A DNA stretch of 64,000 nucleotides from Actinomycetota bacterium (GCA_009701715.1 WLJO01000008.1:1-64000); one strand, 5' to 3'; shown: positions 45,834 through 54,568, counted from the stretch's first letter. The notes: generated by a model not told the origin, from the sequence alone. Program-made: numbers and translations.

Positions 45834-46757
45834 ATGTCCAACATCACCATTGCGGCAAGGACCCGTTTCAAGAAGCTCGACGCCGGTCTCCCGGTACTCG
45901 TCGTCTCCATCCTCATCTTCTGCGCCGGGTCGACGATTGCGAAGAAGGCACACACCCCAGGGCTCACCCTTGCGTGTATGCGCTCGATGATCGCCGGCAC
46001 GGTCTGGATGACGATCATCCTCGTGCGCAAGCGTCGCATCGGGTGGCAGAGCATCAAGCGGGCACTGCTGCCGGGTATCACCTTCGGCGTCAACATCGCC
46101 TGCTTCTTCACGGCAGTCAGCCACATCCCCGTAGCGAAGGCCGAATTCATCGGCGCGCTCGGCCCATTGGTGGTGGTGCCGGCTGGCGCCCTTATTTACC
46201 GGGAGCGCATCCCGTGGAAGGCGCTCGTGTGGGGGATCCCCGCAATCAGCGGCGTGGCGATCGTTGCGCTGCTCAGCGCCAAGAGCAAGGGCGAGGCGAA
46301 TGGCTTCGGCATCTTCATGGCGGTCGCGTCGGTCTTCACCTGGGCGACCTACCTCATGCTCACGAAGAAGTTCCGGCCCGGTGTGGATATCGGCGTGTTC
46401 ATGGCCTGCACGTCCGTAGCTGCGGCACTCGTGCTGCTGCCGTTCTCCATCGCACGTGACGGCTTCGTCACAGCGATCCCGGCGAGAGGTTGGCCGTGGA
46501 TCGTTCTGCTCGCCATCGCCAACGGCGTGGTTGCGCACACGATGATCTTGGTGGCACAGAAGCACCTGCCGCTCGGCACGATCTCCACGATGCAGACGGC
46601 GCAACCCGGCCTTGCCGCCGGAGCAGCGTGGCTGGTTCTGGGCGAAACGGTGCGGCCAGTTCAGTTCATCGGCATGGCGATGGTGATCGTGTCGCTCATC
46701 TGTTACACGCTCACCGTGCAGCGTGCGGCGTTCCCCTGGCAGCAGCGCCGCAACTAG
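45834..46757 (+). CDS. EamA/DMT-family transporter
   Basis: A 307-residue drug/metabolite transporter with ten predicted spans in two EamA repeats (about 18-145 and 160-300). The ends of the repeats show the typical AKAEFIGALGPLVVVPAGALIYRE (about 100-123) and QTAQPGLAAGAAWLVLGE (about 260-277) segments. It likely exports metabolites such as amino acids; substrate unknown. Just behind the CDF gene, and so perhaps co-transcribed with it. Confidence 0.88.
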   Translation: MSNITIAARTRFKKLDAGLPVLVVSILIFCAGSTIAKKAHTPGLTLACMRSMIAGTVWMTIILVRKRRIGWQSIKRALLPGITFGVNIACFFTAVSHIPVAKAEFIGALGPLVVVPAGALIYRERIPWKALVWGIPAISGVAIVALLSAKSKGEANGFGIFMAVASVFTWATYLMLTKKFRPGVDIGVFMACTSVAAALVLLPFSIARDGFVTAIPARGWPWIVLLAIANGVVAHTMILVAQKHLPLGTISTMQTAQPGLAAGAAWLVLGETVRPVQFIGMAMVIVSLICYTLTVQRAAFPWQQRRN

Positions 46758-46794
46758 CGGCGGTCCCGGGAATTCGTCCCCTGCCCCGGTTGCA

Positions 46795-47181
46795 TCAACC
46801 GTGGAGACGTGATTCGGCAGCAGACACGATCTGACGGGCCCACCTCACGCAAGCAGCGGCATCCGACTTGCTGATGTCTGCAGTCTCGTAGGCCGCCTGG
46901 GTCTTGCGGTCGAGCGCCCGTTTCAACGTGGACGCAAGCCCGGCATCAACCCGCTTCAGGAGATCCACAGCCGCTGCGTGATTTCCGTCGCCCGAGCGCT
47001 CACCGAGCGAGTAGCAGGCAATCGCATCGGCAGCGGCTATTGCAGCGTGAATGGCGTTTGTCGCGACAACGTCAGGTGCCTCCAACAACTCTGCTGCCTC
47101 GAGAAACTCGCGGGCGTCAACCAGACGCCGCCGGGCTTGTTGTGCATCACAGGGCTTTCGCGTTCCCTTGGGCCGGCTCAA
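46795..47181 (-). CDS. HEPN-domain RNase (HepT-like toxin)
   Basis: A 128-residue helical protein of the HEPN superfamily. It pairs with the MNT-type gene that precedes it. A helix-start REFLEAAELL segment (about 24-33), an AIHAAIAAADAIACY helix (about 43-57) and the R-x5-H motif RSGDGNH (about 62-68) match the HEPN RNase pattern. The TTG start at 47181 overlaps the MNT stop (TTGA). Such pairs are toxin (HEPN RNase) and antidote (MNT, which modifies it by AMPylation). The longer upstream frame is spurious. Confidence 0.78.
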   Translation of the reverse strand: MSRPKGTRKPCDAQQARRRLVDAREFLEAAELLEAPDVVATNAIHAAIAAADAIACYSLGERSGDGNHAAAVDLLKRVDAGLASTLKRALDRKTQAAYETADISKSDAAACVRWARQIVSAAESRLHG

Positions 47182-47783
47182 CGTGACCTCGCCAGCAACG
47201 GCTTCGGGTCGCCTGCGAGCGCGATGCCATCGCGCCTCACCTCGTCCACCAAGCCGTTGCCCGAACGGAGGAGCCTGCGCCATGAAGTAGGTGTGTGCTC
47301 GACCACCTGCAGCGCGTTGCCCGTCCAGTCGAGTACGTCGCCGGCAAGGAGCGTGAGTCCGTTCCGCAGGTCTGGTGCTTCGAGGTCGTCTACGACCACC
47401 AGGAGGTCCACATCGGAGCTGCTCCCAGCATCGCCGCGAGCGACTGAACCGAACAGCCAGGCGGCGCGAATTCCTCGGAGGGAACCCAGACGATCACGCA
47501 GGCGGTCGATGAGTTCGCTGCGAAGTCCAGCAAGCGCAAGCACCGGACCGGCCGCGAGGTGCTTCCGATTCAGCGCCACCAACGAGGCGCGGCCGACGAT
47601 CGTCTCGTGCACCAGACCCGAGCTGACGAGTCCTTCGATAACCGAGCTGGCGTGCCCCGGCGACACACCCGCGAGCGTGGCGAGCTGCCGACGAGTGACC
47701 GGCTGTTCGAGACGCGCCAGCTCACGAAGTAACGCTCCCCGCACGGCGGGGGCCACGTCCATCACCGGCGAGCCGAGGTCCAT
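47178..47783 (-). CDS. HTH-MNT nucleotidyltransferase (antitoxin of HEPN pair)
   Basis: A 201-residue two-part protein. The N-terminus is a winged-helix DNA-binding domain (about 15-70; PVTRRQLATLAGVSPGHASSVIEGL), and the C-terminal part is a minimal nucleotidyltransferase (GSVARGDAGSSSDVDLLVV, the GS-x10-DxD motif about 112-130). MNT antitoxins AMPylate HEPN toxins; the added HTH suggests self-repression of its promoter. ATG 47783 fits a leaderless start some 7 bases after a TATGCT -10; starts at 47795 and 47822 are possible. Confidence 0.8.
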   Translation of the reverse strand: MDLGSPVMDVAPAVRGALLRELARLEQPVTRRQLATLAGVSPGHASSVIEGLVSSGLVHETIVGRASLVALNRKHLAAGPVLALAGLRSELIDRLRDRLGSLRGIRAAWLFGSVARGDAGSSSDVDLLVVVDDLEAPDLRNGLTLLAGDVLDWTGNALQVVEHTPTSWRRLLRSGNGLVDEVRRDGIALAGDPKPLLARSR

Positions 47784-47790
47784 GTCCCCG

Positions 47791-47822
47791 AGCATAGTCT
47801 GTATGATCGTTTTTCCAATCAT
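47791..47822 (-). promoter_or_regulatory. Promoter and ATGATYG dyad upstream of MNT/HEPN
   Basis: Read on the minus strand, TTGGAA (47813-47818) and TATGCT (47791-47796) are 16 bases apart, and the inverted repeat ATGATTG-N6-CGATCAT (47803-47822; 6 of 7 matches) overlaps the -35. This would be a natural operator for the HTH part of the MNT protein. Confidence 0.5.
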
Positions 47823-47914
47823 TTGATTTGTTTTCCGATTAACGTCACCGGCGCCTCAGTCTCCACGTCGACCCGTATCGCTCAGCTCCGGGGTAGGGTC
47901 AGAAAACACAACCA

Positions 47915-48000
47915 AACGGGGAGCTCGGGGGAACGCCGGGCTGAGAGGGTGGCCGCCGGCTACCGACCCGAGAACCTGATCTGGGTAATGCCAGCGGAGG
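47915..48000 (+). ncRNA. TPP (THI-box) riboswitch
   Basis: The aptamer core is clear: GGGCTGAGAGGG, then ACCCGAGAACCTGATCTGGGTAATGCCAGCGGAGG. These are the conserved J/P pieces of the thiamine pyrophosphate riboswitch. The 3' end of the aptamer contains the Shine-Dalgarno GGAGG (47996-48000), 5 bases before the ATG of the next gene, so ligand binding should hide it and block translation of the thiamine genes. Confidence 0.93.
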
Positions 48001-48005
48001 AATTG

Positions 48006-48692
48006 ATGTCCACAGCCGTGGTCTTCATCGGAGGTCATCCACCACACCCGGGCGTGCTCGCGCATCTGCCGCAGGACCGCTGGGTGGTGGCCGCGGACTC
48101 GGGTTACGACCATGCGACCGCGCTCGGGGTGGAGGTGGATCTCCTCGTGGGGGACATGGACTCGGTGTCGCTCGACGGCCTGCTCGATGCTGCGGGGCAC
48201 GGTGTGACGATCGAGCGCTTCCCCACCGACAAGGACTTCACCGACACCGAACTGGCGCTGCGCGCCGCGCTGCGGCACGGGCCGTCGGCCATGGTGGTGG
48301 TGAGCTGCGTTGGCGACCGGCTCGACCACTCGATCTCTGCTCTCATGGCGCTTGCAGACCCGTCCCTCGCCGCCATCCCGGTGGAGGCCTGGTGGGGAGA
48401 AGCGCACGTAACCGTGCTGCGGGGACCCGCCGCCCGCGTGATCGGCGGCAGCGTTGGCGAGACCGTGTCGCTGCTGCCGGTGGACGGCCCCGCCGAGGGC
48501 GTTACCACTACCGGCTTGCTGTACGCGCTGCACAACGAGGTGCTGCACGCCACGGCGAGCCGCGGCGTGAGCAACGTGTTCACCGAACCGAGCCTGACGA
48601 TCGAGGTGCGCCACGGCGCCCTCCTCGTCATCCGTCCGCATGCGCTGCGGAGCGCTACTGCTGCCGCAACCCCCGAGGAACCCCGGACATGA
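48006..48692 (+). CDS. Thiamine pyrophosphokinase (TPK-like)
   Basis: A 228-residue enzyme that makes thiamine diphosphate from thiamine and ATP. ADSGYDHATALGVEVDLLVGDMDSV (two parts, about 30-56) is the conserved nucleotide/substrate region, followed by FPTDKDFTDTELAL (about 74-87) and the second domain with the GRxEQ-like region altered (VSCVGDRLDHSISAL, about 98-112). ATG 48006 lies directly behind the riboswitch. Overlaps thiB by four bases; thus salvage kinase and uptake system are one operon under TPP control. Confidence 0.88.
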   Translation: MSTAVVFIGGHPPHPGVLAHLPQDRWVVAADSGYDHATALGVEVDLLVGDMDSVSLDGLLDAAGHGVTIERFPTDKDFTDTELALRAALRHGPSAMVVVSCVGDRLDHSISALMALADPSLAAIPVEAWWGEAHVTVLRGPAARVIGGSVGETVSLLPVDGPAEGVTTTGLLYALHNEVLHATASRGVSNVFTEPSLTIEVRHGALLVIRPHALRSATAAATPEEPRT

Positions 48693-49816
48693 CACCCACG
48701 TCCCGCACCAACCGCCTGCTCGTCGCGATGCTCGCCGCCGTACCGTTCGCGCTCGTCGCATGCGGCGGGTCCTCGAGCACCAGCGCTTCCAGCACGTCCA
48801 GCACAGCCGGGGCCGCCACCACCGCGGCGGCCACTGGCGCTGCCGGTGAGACCATCACGATGCTCGTGTACGACGCCTTCACCGAGCCCGAGGTGCTGAA
48901 GTCGTTCACGCAGCAGACCGGCATCACCGTGCGCATCGCAAAGGGTGGCGACACCGGCACGCTCGTGAACAAGGCAATCCTCACCGCGGGAAACCCCGAG
49001 GGCGATGTGCTCTGGGGCCTCGACAACACGCTGTTGTCCCGTGCCCTCGACACGAACGGGCTCTTCGTGCCCTACGCATCGGGTGAACTGGCGTCGCTGG
49101 ACCCGGCAGCCACCGCCCTCGTGCCGAACCACGAGGTGACGCCCGTGGACACCGGAGACGTGTGCCTCAACTACGACAAGGCATGGTTTGCCACCAACAA
49201 GATCGCTCCGCCCACCTCGCTCGACGACCTCATCAAACCCGACTATAAGGGACTGCTCGTGCTGGAGAACCCGGCTACGTCGTCACCAGGCCTCGCGTTC
49301 CTGCTGGCCACTGTTGCTAAGTACTCGCCCACCGGTTTCACCGCGTGGTGGGCATCGCTGCGGGCGAACGGCGTGACCGTGGTGGATTCATGGGACGCCG
49401 CCTACTACAACGAGTTCACGCAGGGCGGCGGGGGTGGCAAGCACCCGATCGTGGTCTCGTATGCCTCCAGCCCGCCGGCCACGGTGATCTACGCAGCAGA
49501 CCCGAAGCCGACCGAGCCGACCACGGCCAACGTGAGCGCCTCCTGCTTCCGCCAGGTGGAGTTCGCCGGCATCCTCGGGGGCAGCAAGCACGTCGAGGCG
49601 GCACAGAAACTCATCGACTTCCTCGTGTCCGAGCAGTTCCAGGCGGCGCTACCCGAAAGCAACTTCGTGTACCCGGTGCGCACCGGTGTGGCGCTACCCG
49701 ACCTGTTCGAGCGCTTCGCCAAGCCCATCGCTGCGCCGCTCACCGTGAGCCCGGCCGACATTGCCGCCAACCGTGACCAGTGGATCGCCGCGTGGACCAA
49801 GGCCGTGCTGCAGTAG
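48689..49816 (+). CDS. thiB: Thiamine-type ABC transporter substrate-binding lipoprotein
   Basis: A 375-residue periplasmic-type binding protein anchored as a lipoprotein (lipobox LVAC about 21-24) with a Ser/Thr/Ala linker. The body resembles the ThiB/iron-binding family (GETITMLVYDAFTEPEVLK; GDVLWGLDNTLL; TSLDDLIKPDYKGLL). It should capture thiamine or a thiamine phosphate outside and deliver it to the ThiP permease. ATG 48689 overlaps the kinase stop. Operon placement under the TPP riboswitch supports thiamine rather than iron. Confidence 0.9.
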   Translation: MTPTSRTNRLLVAMLAAVPFALVACGGSSSTSASSTSSTAGAATTAAATGAAGETITMLVYDAFTEPEVLKSFTQQTGITVRIAKGGDTGTLVNKAILTAGNPEGDVLWGLDNTLLSRALDTNGLFVPYASGELASLDPAATALVPNHEVTPVDTGDVCLNYDKAWFATNKIAPPTSLDDLIKPDYKGLLVLENPATSSPGLAFLLATVAKYSPTGFTAWWASLRANGVTVVDSWDAAYYNEFTQGGGGGKHPIVVSYASSPPATVIYAADPKPTEPTTANVSASCFRQVEFAGILGGSKHVEAAQKLIDFLVSEQFQAALPESNFVYPVRTGVALPDLFERFAKPIAAPLTVSPADIAANRDQWIAAWTKAVLQ

Positions 49817-51420
49817 CGCCCGCAAGGGCGCGCTGGGCACTGGCCGTTGTGCCGGTGCTGTTCACCGCGCTCTTCTTCCTGTGGCCACTCGGCGCCATCG
49901 CGGCGCGCGGCCTGTCGCTCGGCGCGATCGGCGACGTGCTCGGTGACGGGTACACGCGCTCGGTCCTGTGGTTCACGTTCTGGCAGGCCGCTGTGTGCTC
50001 CGCAGGCGCCGTGGTGGTCGGTGTGCTGCCGGCGTACGTGCTCGCCCGCTACCGCGTGCCCGGGCGACGCCTGCTGCTTGCGCTGGTCACCGTGCCGTTC
50101 ATGCTGCCGACCGTGGTGGTGGGCAGCGCGTTCCTCGCGCTGCTGCCGGCGTCGATGCACCGCACGGTGCCCGCAGTGCTGCTCGCTCACGTGTGGGTGA
50201 ACCTCGCCGTGGTGGTGCGCACCGTGGGTACGTCGGTTGCGCAGATGGACCCGCGGCTGGGCGATGCCGCAGCGACGCTCGGCGCCTCGCCGTGGCAGGT
50301 GATGCGGCACGTCACACTCCCGCTGTTGCGCCCGGCGCTGTGGGCGTCGTCCGCTGTGGTCTTCCTGTTCTGCTTCACCTCATTCGGCATCGTGCGCCTC
50401 GTTGGCGGCCCCTCGCACCCAACGCTCGAGGTGGAGATCTGGCGGCGCACCACACAGTCGCTGGACCTTCGCACCGCGGCGGCCCTTGCGGTGGTGCAAC
50501 TGGTGATCGTGGTGGGGATGACGGTGGTGTGGTCCACCGCGCAGGCGCGCACGGCCACCGCAACGGCGATGCGCACGCTGCTGCGGCCCCGCAGAGCGCG
50601 CACGGCGGGACAGCGCGCGCTCGTGTGGATCACCGTGCCCGCCACCACCGCTGTCGTGCTCGCACCGCTCGCCGTGATGGTGGAGCGCTCAATGTGCACG
50701 GCTGCGGGCCGCCACTCGCTCGACGCGTGGCGCGCCGTAACCGGCGTCGGCCGGGCGCTGGGCACTGGCGGCACACAGCCGGTGGTGGCGGACCCGTGGG
50801 CAACCGTGCTCGCATCGCTGCGCATCGCGCTCGTGGCCACCTGCATCGCGCTGGTCGTCGGCACGCTCGCCGCGTGTGCAATCGCCTACGCCCGACGGGG
50901 CGGGCGCCTGCTCGATGCCGGCCTCATGCTGCCCCTCGGCACCTCCGCGGTCACCATCGGGTTCGGGCTCATCATCACCTACAACCGCGGCTGGTACGAC
51001 CTGCGCGGCTCGTGGGTGATGCTGCCCATCGGCCAGGCGCTCGTGGCCGTGCCATTCGTGGTGCGCGTGATCCTGCCCACCATGCGGGCGATCCAACCGG
51101 GCCTGCGGGAGGCGGCCGCAACGCTCGGCGCGTCGCCATGGCACGTATGGCGCGAGGTGGACCTGCCGGTGCTGCGCCGCTCGATGGGCGCCGGGGCAGG
51201 GTTCGCGTTCGCGATCTCGGTCGGCGAGTTCGGCGCATCCAGCTTCCTCACGCGTGTCGGCAACGAGACAGCACCCATCGCGATCGGCCGGCTCATCGCG
51301 CGGCCCAGCCTGCTCAACCTCGCACAGGCGTACGCGCTGGCTACCGTGCTGGCCGTGGTCACGCTGGTCGTCATTGTGGTGGTCGACAGGCTCCGCGGGG
51401 AGCGGGGGGCGTCGTTCTAG
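49792..51420 (+). CDS. thiP: Thiamine-type ABC transporter permease
   Basis: A 542-residue fused double permease with about 12 membrane spans. Two EAA-type loops are seen (EAA-like DAAATLGASPWQVMRHVTLPLL about 160-181 and EAAATLGASPWHVWREVDLPVL about 440-461), which dock to the ATPase ThiQ. The start is uncertain: GTG 49792 is chosen, GTG 49780 is possible; both overlap the end of thiB. It transports the ligand of ThiB across the membrane with ThiQ. Confidence 0.9.
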   Translation: MDQGRAAVAPARARWALAVVPVLFTALFFLWPLGAIAARGLSLGAIGDVLGDGYTRSVLWFTFWQAAVCSAGAVVVGVLPAYVLARYRVPGRRLLLALVTVPFMLPTVVVGSAFLALLPASMHRTVPAVLLAHVWVNLAVVVRTVGTSVAQMDPRLGDAAATLGASPWQVMRHVTLPLLRPALWASSAVVFLFCFTSFGIVRLVGGPSHPTLEVEIWRRTTQSLDLRTAAALAVVQLVIVVGMTVVWSTAQARTATATAMRTLLRPRRARTAGQRALVWITVPATTAVVLAPLAVMVERSMCTAAGRHSLDAWRAVTGVGRALGTGGTQPVVADPWATVLASLRIALVATCIALVVGTLAACAIAYARRGGRLLDAGLMLPLGTSAVTIGFGLIITYNRGWYDLRGSWVMLPIGQALVAVPFVVRVILPTMRAIQPGLREAAATLGASPWHVWREVDLPVLRRSMGAGAGFAFAISVGEFGASSFLTRVGNETAPIAIGRLIARPSLLNLAQAYALATVLAVVTLVVIVVVDRLRGERGASF

Positions 51421-52061
51421 TGCTCCACGTCGTGGATGTCTGTGTGTCGTTCGACGGCCGCACCGTGCTGGACCACGTGTCGCTGCATGTTGGCGGTAAC
51501 GAGGTGGTGGCGCTGCTCGGGCCGAGCGGCAGCGGCAAGAGCACGCTGTTGCGCGTGGTGGCCGGGCTGCAGGACGTGTCCTCTGGCGTTGTGCGCTGGG
51601 ACGGCACCGACATCACTCAGGAGCCCACACACCGGCGCCGGTTCGGGTTCGTGTTCCAGGACGAGCAACTGTTCCCGCACCGCGATGTGGCGGCGAACAT
51701 CGGCTTCGGACTGCGCATGGCGGGCACGGATCGCGCGTCGGTCGCTTCCCGGGTGAGCGAACTGCTGGCGCTCGTGGGCCTTCCCGGCTTCGGCGAGCGG
51801 GACGTGACCACGCTGTCGGGCGGCGAAGCCAAGCGTGTGGCGCTCGCCCGTGCGCTCGCCCCGAAGCCACGCCTGATGCTGCTCGACGAACCGCTCACCG
51901 GGCTCGATGCTGCGCTGCACGACCGCCTTGCCGACGACCTGCGCAACCTGTTGAGGCAGGCGGGTCTGCCGGCGATCCTCGTCACCCACGACCCGGCCGA
52001 GGCGGCGCGCATCGCCGACCGGGTGGTGCACCTCGGCGACCTCGGCAGTGGCTCCCGGTAG
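51420..52061 (+). CDS. thiQ: Thiamine-type ABC transporter ATPase
   Basis: A 213-residue ATPase. Walker A GPSGSGKST (about 35-43), Q-loop FVFQDEQLFPH (about 78-88), signature LSGGEAKRVALARAL (about 123-137), Walker B LMLLDEPLTGLD (about 143-154) and switch His (VTHD, about 177) are all present. GTG 51420 overlaps the permease stop (TAGTG). It powers import by ThiP, closing the operon TPK-thiB-thiP-thiQ. Confidence 0.93.
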   Translation: MLHVVDVCVSFDGRTVLDHVSLHVGGNEVVALLGPSGSGKSTLLRVVAGLQDVSSGVVRWDGTDITQEPTHRRRFGFVFQDEQLFPHRDVAANIGFGLRMAGTDRASVASRVSELLALVGLPGFGERDVTTLSGGEAKRVALARALAPKPRLMLLDEPLTGLDAALHDRLADDLRNLLRQAGLPAILVTHDPAEAARIADRVVHLGDLGSGSR

Positions 52062-52102
52062 GCGAGAACTACACTGGTGTCGGTTTGCATCGGAGGTTTC
52101 AC

Positions 52103-52342
52103 ATGACCAAGGGAACGTCTAGCCCCGCCGAGGCGGCCGCTGCCGGTGGGTCGCAATTCGCCAATCTGACCGCCGACGAACGAACCGCCGCACACGCCCT
52201 CATCGACGCAGCCATCGCCGAGCGTGTCGCCGATCTCCGCTTCGGCACAACCACCCTCAGCAGCGGCCAGATCACGGTGTCGGTCGACGGCAGCGGTCAT
52301 CTCGTCGAGATCGCGCCGGACGGCACCTCACGCCGACTGTGA
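52103..52342 (+). CDS. Small hypothetical protein (79 aa)
   Basis: I do not recognise this 79-residue protein. An N-terminal Ala-rich region is followed by a helix (LTADERTAAHALIDAAIAER) and a two-strand end (GQITVSVDGSGHLVEIAPDG). No signal or membrane segment. It starts at ATG 52103 with GGAGG upstream and overlaps the next small gene by 4 bases (GTGA), which suggests the two are translated together. Confidence 0.65.
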   Translation: MTKGTSSPAEAAAAGGSQFANLTADERTAAHALIDAAIAERVADLRFGTTTLSSGQITVSVDGSGHLVEIAPDGTSRRL

Positions 52343-52524
52343 GTCGTCTCGAACGCATCTGGCCGAACATCACTGCGGCCGTACCGCAGTGCTACCGAGC
52401 TGCGTTCTACGACAACTCCACCGACGATGGACCCGTTGAGGTTGCTGCGTTCCGTTTCGGTCTCGCTGATTACCCCGCCCGCTGGCCCGCGTGGGCGCCG
52501 GAGGCGCTGTTTCAGCTTCCGTGA
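52339..52524 (+). CDS. Small hypothetical protein (61 aa)
   Basis: A 61-residue protein rich in aromatic residues and Pro (YPARWPAWAPEALF near the end), with no family that I know. The GTG start overlaps the stop of the 79-aa gene. Translational coupling and codon use support it, but it is short, so confidence is moderate. The lipoprotein gene follows 27 bases later. Confidence 0.5.
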   Translation: MSRLERIWPNITAAVPQCYRAAFYDNSTDDGPVEVAAFRFGLADYPARWPAWAPEALFQLP

Positions 52525-52551
52525 ATCGGACGCAATCGGGCGATAATCTCC

Positions 52552-53121
52552 ATGCCCATGTCTCGAAACAGCGTGTCCTCCCCCGCCCGCCTCACTGCCG
52601 CACTCGCCCTCACCGGGTTGGTGGGCGTCGGTGCACTCACCGCCTGCTCCGGCAACTCGTCGGATGCCAAGAGCGCCAACAAGACCGTCGTGCTCGACCT
52701 GGTGTCCGGTGTGCCCAAAACGGTCAAGAGCGACCTGGGCGAGCCTGGCCCGAGCATCGGCGACCTCGCCACCTTCAATGCTGGCGTCACCAAGGACGGC
52801 AAGGCGTTCGGCACCCTGGTGGGCACGAAGATCCTCGTGGTGCTGCCCGGCGATGACGGCGTGGGCACCTTCCAGAACCAACTGACCTTCGTGCTCCCCG
52901 ACGGCACCATCACGGTGACCGGCGTGCAGCCGTACCCCGTCGACCCGAACAACGCTGCTGCCGTGGCCAAGGTGCGCCAGGGCACCACGCAGCGCTCCAT
53001 CGTCGGCGGCACCGGCGCCTACGCCGGTGCACGCGGCGTGCTCACCACGTCTGAGGAGAAGGACGGCGCGCGCACGCAGCACTTCGAGTACACAGTCGAG
53101 TCCGGCACCGCAAAGGCGTAG
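52552..53121 (+). CDS. Lipoprotein with allene-oxide-cyclase/dirigent-like barrel
   Basis: A 189-residue lipoprotein: signal peptide and lipobox LTAC (about 29-32), then a beta-rich domain ending in VGGTGAYAGARGVLTTSEEKD (about 152-172), the strand pattern shared by allene oxide cyclase-like and dirigent proteins. Members in actinobacteria are unassigned and may bind small hydrophobic ligands. It probably sits on the outer side of the membrane. ATG 52552 or 52558. Confidence 0.75.
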   Translation: MPMSRNSVSSPARLTAALALTGLVGVGALTACSGNSSDAKSANKTVVLDLVSGVPKTVKSDLGEPGPSIGDLATFNAGVTKDGKAFGTLVGTKILVVLPGDDGVGTFQNQLTFVLPDGTITVTGVQPYPVDPNNAAAVAKVRQGTTQRSIVGGTGAYAGARGVLTTSEEKDGARTQHFEYTVESGTAKA

Positions 53122-53134
53122 TCCGAGGACGTTC

Positions 53135-53163
53135 CGGGCACTCGGCGAACTGCCGAGTGCCCG
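53135..53163. terminator. Perfect 12-bp hairpin between convergent genes
   Basis: CGGGCACTCGGC and GCCGAGTGCCCG form a perfect 12-base stem with a GAACT loop between the lipoprotein gene and the convergent methyltransferase-like gene. No T-run, but the stem is very stable; it can end transcription from both sides. Confidence 0.65.
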
Positions 53164-53191
53164 TTCACCGAGTGTTCGCGTGGGCGCCGGA

Positions 53192-54049
53192 CTACCTGAG
53201 CCGAAGCCGTCGGTAGATACGCCACGCGAAACGGCGCCGCTTTCCCCAGTCCATGGGGGCACGGAACGGTCGGGGCACCCGGTACAGCTCGGTGCTGGGC
53301 AGGGTCGTGCCGTGCCAGTTGAGCGTTACCCGTCTGCTCGTGCACACCGTGCCGTCGTAGAGAGCGAACGCGTACACCGGGTCGTGTGCACGCAGGGAGT
53401 CGAGCACGGCAACCGCGTCGGCGCCCGCCGACGCGGCAACGGTCTCTGCGTCCAGCACAGAATCGGCGTGCTCCTCGTGCACGAGCAGCAGGTTCGTGGT
53501 GGTGGTGGCCGCCAGGCGGTAGCCGCGCTCCATGGCGAGTTCGAGGATTGCCCGCGCGCTCGAGCCGCGCTGGACTGCCGTGGACCGCTCCTGCACGAAA
53601 TGAACCGCATTGGGGATCGACGGGTTGTACTCGATCACGATGATCAGTGGTCGGTAGCGCTGCAGCGATTCGAGGATCCAGTAGTCCGCTCCATCGATGT
53701 CGATGGAGAGCAGGTCGAAGCGTTCGGGGATCGGGGTGCCGGCGAGGAGGTTGTCCAGCGTGTCCGGCCCCTCGCACTGCACCATCGCGATCCGGGTCAG
53801 CACCGACGGGGTCGGGTGGTTCTGCGCGATCGCTGCCGCCTTCGCGGGGTCCCCCTCGATGAGCACCGCCCGGTAGCCCCTCGACCGGATGAGGTTGCAG
53901 GTGTTCGACAGGTGCACGCCGTCCCACGCGCCGAACTCCACGCACCACTTTGTAAGGTGCTCGTCGCCGATGCGGTTCAGCATCTCGTCGATCATGCCGT
54001 CCTCGCCAAACTGCGAATACACATTGCGTGCGTGAGACGCGAGGTTCAT
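53192..54049 (-). CDS. FkbM-like SAM-dependent methyltransferase-type protein
   Basis: A 285-residue protein. YSQFGEDGMIDEML (about 11-24), CVEFGAWDGVHLSNT (about 36-50, a motif I-like SAM site), LLSIDIDGADYWIL (about 113-126) and IVIEYNP resemble the FkbM-type methyltransferase family seen in surface-polysaccharide clusters. The C-terminus is very basic (KRRRFAWRIYRRLRLR) and may bind membrane or nucleic acid. It may methylate a glycan; substrate unknown. Start ATG 54049. Confidence 0.75.
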   Translation of the reverse strand: MNLASHARNVYSQFGEDGMIDEMLNRIGDEHLTKWCVEFGAWDGVHLSNTCNLIRSRGYRAVLIEGDPAKAAAIAQNHPTPSVLTRIAMVQCEGPDTLDNLLAGTPIPERFDLLSIDIDGADYWILESLQRYRPLIIVIEYNPSIPNAVHFVQERSTAVQRGSSARAILELAMERGYRLAATTTTNLLLVHEEHADSVLDAETVAASAGADAVAVLDSLRAHDPVYAFALYDGTVCTSRRVTLNWHGTTLPSTELYRVPRPFRAPMDWGKRRRFAWRIYRRLRLR

Positions 54050-54172
54050 CGGAACACCATAGCGAAGCGTTCACGGGTGGAATACCGAACGTTCACCGTG
54101 CAGGGAGCGTCGTGCCCCACGGTGAGCAGCCCAGTAGGCCATGCTTGATCGCATCCGGGAAAGGGAGCAACA

Positions 54173-54568
54173 GTGACCCGAGCAACACACCGCAACATCG
54201 CCCTCGTGGCCCACGACAACAAGAAGGACGACCTCATCGAGTGGGCGCAGTTCAACCGCGGCACGCTCTCTCGCCACAACCTCGTTGCCACCGGCACCAC
54301 CGGTCGCCTCCTGCAGGAACAGGTGGGTCTGGACGTGAAGCGCCTGCACAGCGGCCCGCTCGGCGGTGACATGCAGCTGGGGGCGATGATCTCCGAGGGC
54401 AAGGTGGATTTCCTCGTGTTCTTCTGGGACCCGCTCGAGCCCCAGCCCCACGACCCCGACGTACGTGCGCTCCTGCGCATTGCGGTCGTCTACAACACAC
54501 CCACGGCGAGCAACCGGGCGACGGCGGACTTCCTCATCTCGTCACCGCTCTTCGGCGCAGACGAGTAG
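54173..54568 (+). CDS. mgsA: Methylglyoxal synthase
   Basis: A 131-residue enzyme converting dihydroxyacetone phosphate to methylglyoxal and phosphate. Key marks are [10 protein letters not shown] (phosphate-binding, about 12-21), [20 protein letters not shown] with catalytic Asp (about 66), and the catalytic His in [10 protein letters not shown]. It works as a glycolytic bypass under phosphate starvation. GTG 54173. A 26-base direct repeat spans its stop codon. Confidence 0.93.
   Translation: MTRATHRNIALVAHDNKKDDLIEWAQFNRGTLSRHNLVATGTTGRLLQEQVGLDVKRLHSGPLGGDMQLGAMISEGKVDFLVFFWDPLEPQPHDPDVRALLRIAVVYNTPTASNRATADFLISSPLFGADE

Noticed and set aside
47185-47283. Longer N-terminus of the HEPN protein
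   Set aside because: It would overlap the MNT gene by about 100 bases and is Arg-rich shadow sequence; the TTG at 47181 gives a four-base overlap.
49968-51419. Frame upstream of thiQ that would fuse it to a long N-terminal part
   Set aside because: It overlaps thiP out of frame, and the ATPase begins normally at GTG 51420.
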